NCBI GenBank assembly: GCA_937995995.1
Contig: CALKIP010000119.1
Span: 1-5,983, forward strand
Length of the DNA stretch: 5,983 nt
Direction: 5' to 3'
From: an uncultured bacterium
Lineage (GTDB): Bacteria > Gemmatimonadota > Gemmatimonadetes > Longimicrobiales > RSA9
Shown: positions 5,789 to 5,983 of the stretch, one piece after another
How positions within the stretch are numbered: position 1 is the first letter of the stretch
Layout of the letters: every line of letters starts with the position of its first letter
Notes under the pieces: generated by a model
Seen by the model: only the letters and a program-made list of their open reading frames with translations
The model's database searches: none
What the model was told of the DNA's origin: nothing
Program-made: the position numbers and the translations under genes

Positions 5789-5983
5789 GCCGGCCGTTGG
5801 CCGGCGGGTGTCGGCTGCCTGGCGGAAGCGGGAGCGGCGCCCTGCGGGCGCGGGGAGCGGCGGGCCTTGCCCGCGGGGACGCCTGGCGGCGCGGGAACGG
5901 CTGCCTGGCGGCAGCGGGAGAGCCGGCTGGCGCCGGCGGGAGGGCGCCGCTGCGCGGCGCGGGAGAGCCGCCTGACGGCGGCG
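5789..5983. repeat. Tandem array of nine short GC hairpins with covarying stems and GGGAG-like linkers
   Basis: Starting two bases after the FAD-dehydrogenase stop codon, inverted repeats follow one another to the window edge: 5789-5805, 5814-5829, 5837-5851, 5860-5874, 5880-5891, 5900-5915, 5922-5937, 5944-5960 and 5967-5982. Starts are 20-25 bp apart. Stems are 6-7 bp (4 in the fifth), with loops of 3-4 nt: TGGC four times, TGAC once, TGC twice, GTT and CTT once each. Stem sequence differs between units (for example GCTGCC/GGCAGC, GCCGGC/GCCGGC, GCGCCGC/GCGGCGC), yet both arms change together. Only the second unit has a mismatch (GCTGCC/GGAAGC). Linkers are near GGGAGA, GGGAGCG or GGGGACG. 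The first hairpin could act as a terminator of the serA operon, but no T-tract follows. No protein-coding reading is convincing, and the array may continue past the window. Confidence 0.8.

Noticed and set aside
5789..5805. Canonical intrinsic terminator after the FAD dehydrogenase
   Set aside because: The 7-bp GC stem is good but is followed by GGGTGTCG, not a T-tract; it fits better as the first unit of the hairpin array, though a termination role is not excluded.
5400..5975. Overlapping frame through the end of the FAD gene and the hairpin array
   Set aside because: It is an Arg/Gly/Ala-rich shadow of the FAD gene that continues through the inverted repeats; there is no domain or ribosome site.
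5789..5983. CRISPR array
   Set aside because: Units are short hairpins of 12-17 bp with variable stems and 5-8 bp linkers; there is no constant repeat with unique spacers of ~30 bp and no cas gene.

Overview
The window is about 5.98 kb of very GC-rich bacterial DNA. Codon third positions are strongly G/C, genes are tightly packed, and GTG starts are common. Together with the gene families present, this suggests a high-GC soil or environmental bacterium. Gemmatimonadota is my best guess, but nothing here proves the lineage.

Layout, left to right: (1) the 3' end of a plus-strand gene for a thioredoxin-fold, deiodinase/redoxin-like protein with a C-terminal membrane anchor (2-505). (2) A convergent intergenic gap holding two copies of a 12-bp perfect palindrome (525-560). 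(3) Two minus-strand genes, 2021-1410 and then 1408-614, separated by one base. Both carry the TLxGHxExG...F signature of the DUF1990/UPF0548 family, so they look like divergent relatives in one translationally coupled operon. (4) A 247-bp divergent control region. (5) A plus-strand 100-residue protein with two predicted membrane segments (2269-2571), with a very strong Shine-Dalgarno abutting a 12-bp palindrome. (6) A 115-bp gap with a small AT-richer island and an 8-bp-stem hairpin. (7) A long-form D-3-phosphoglycerate dehydrogenase, serA (2687-4315). (8) A 98-bp gap with a 31-codon small ORF whose stop overlaps the next start. (9) An FAD-linked D-2-hydroxyacid dehydrogenase of the GlcD / D-lactate / D-2-hydroxyglutarate dehydrogenase superfamily (4414-5787). 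(10) A tandem array of nine short GC hairpins with varying stems and GGGAG-like linkers, running from two bases after the stop codon to the window edge.

The clearest functional unit is serA plus the FAD dehydrogenase. SerA makes 3-phosphohydroxypyruvate for serine synthesis, and SerA enzymes in some bacteria also make D-2-hydroxyglutarate, which an FAD dehydrogenase of this superfamily can re-oxidise. The gene order fits that coupling, but the substrate cannot be fixed from sequence alone.

The most unusual feature is the terminal hairpin array. Stem sequences change from unit to unit while base-pairing, loop size, linker and period of about 20-25 bp persist. I do not recognise it as a named repeat family.
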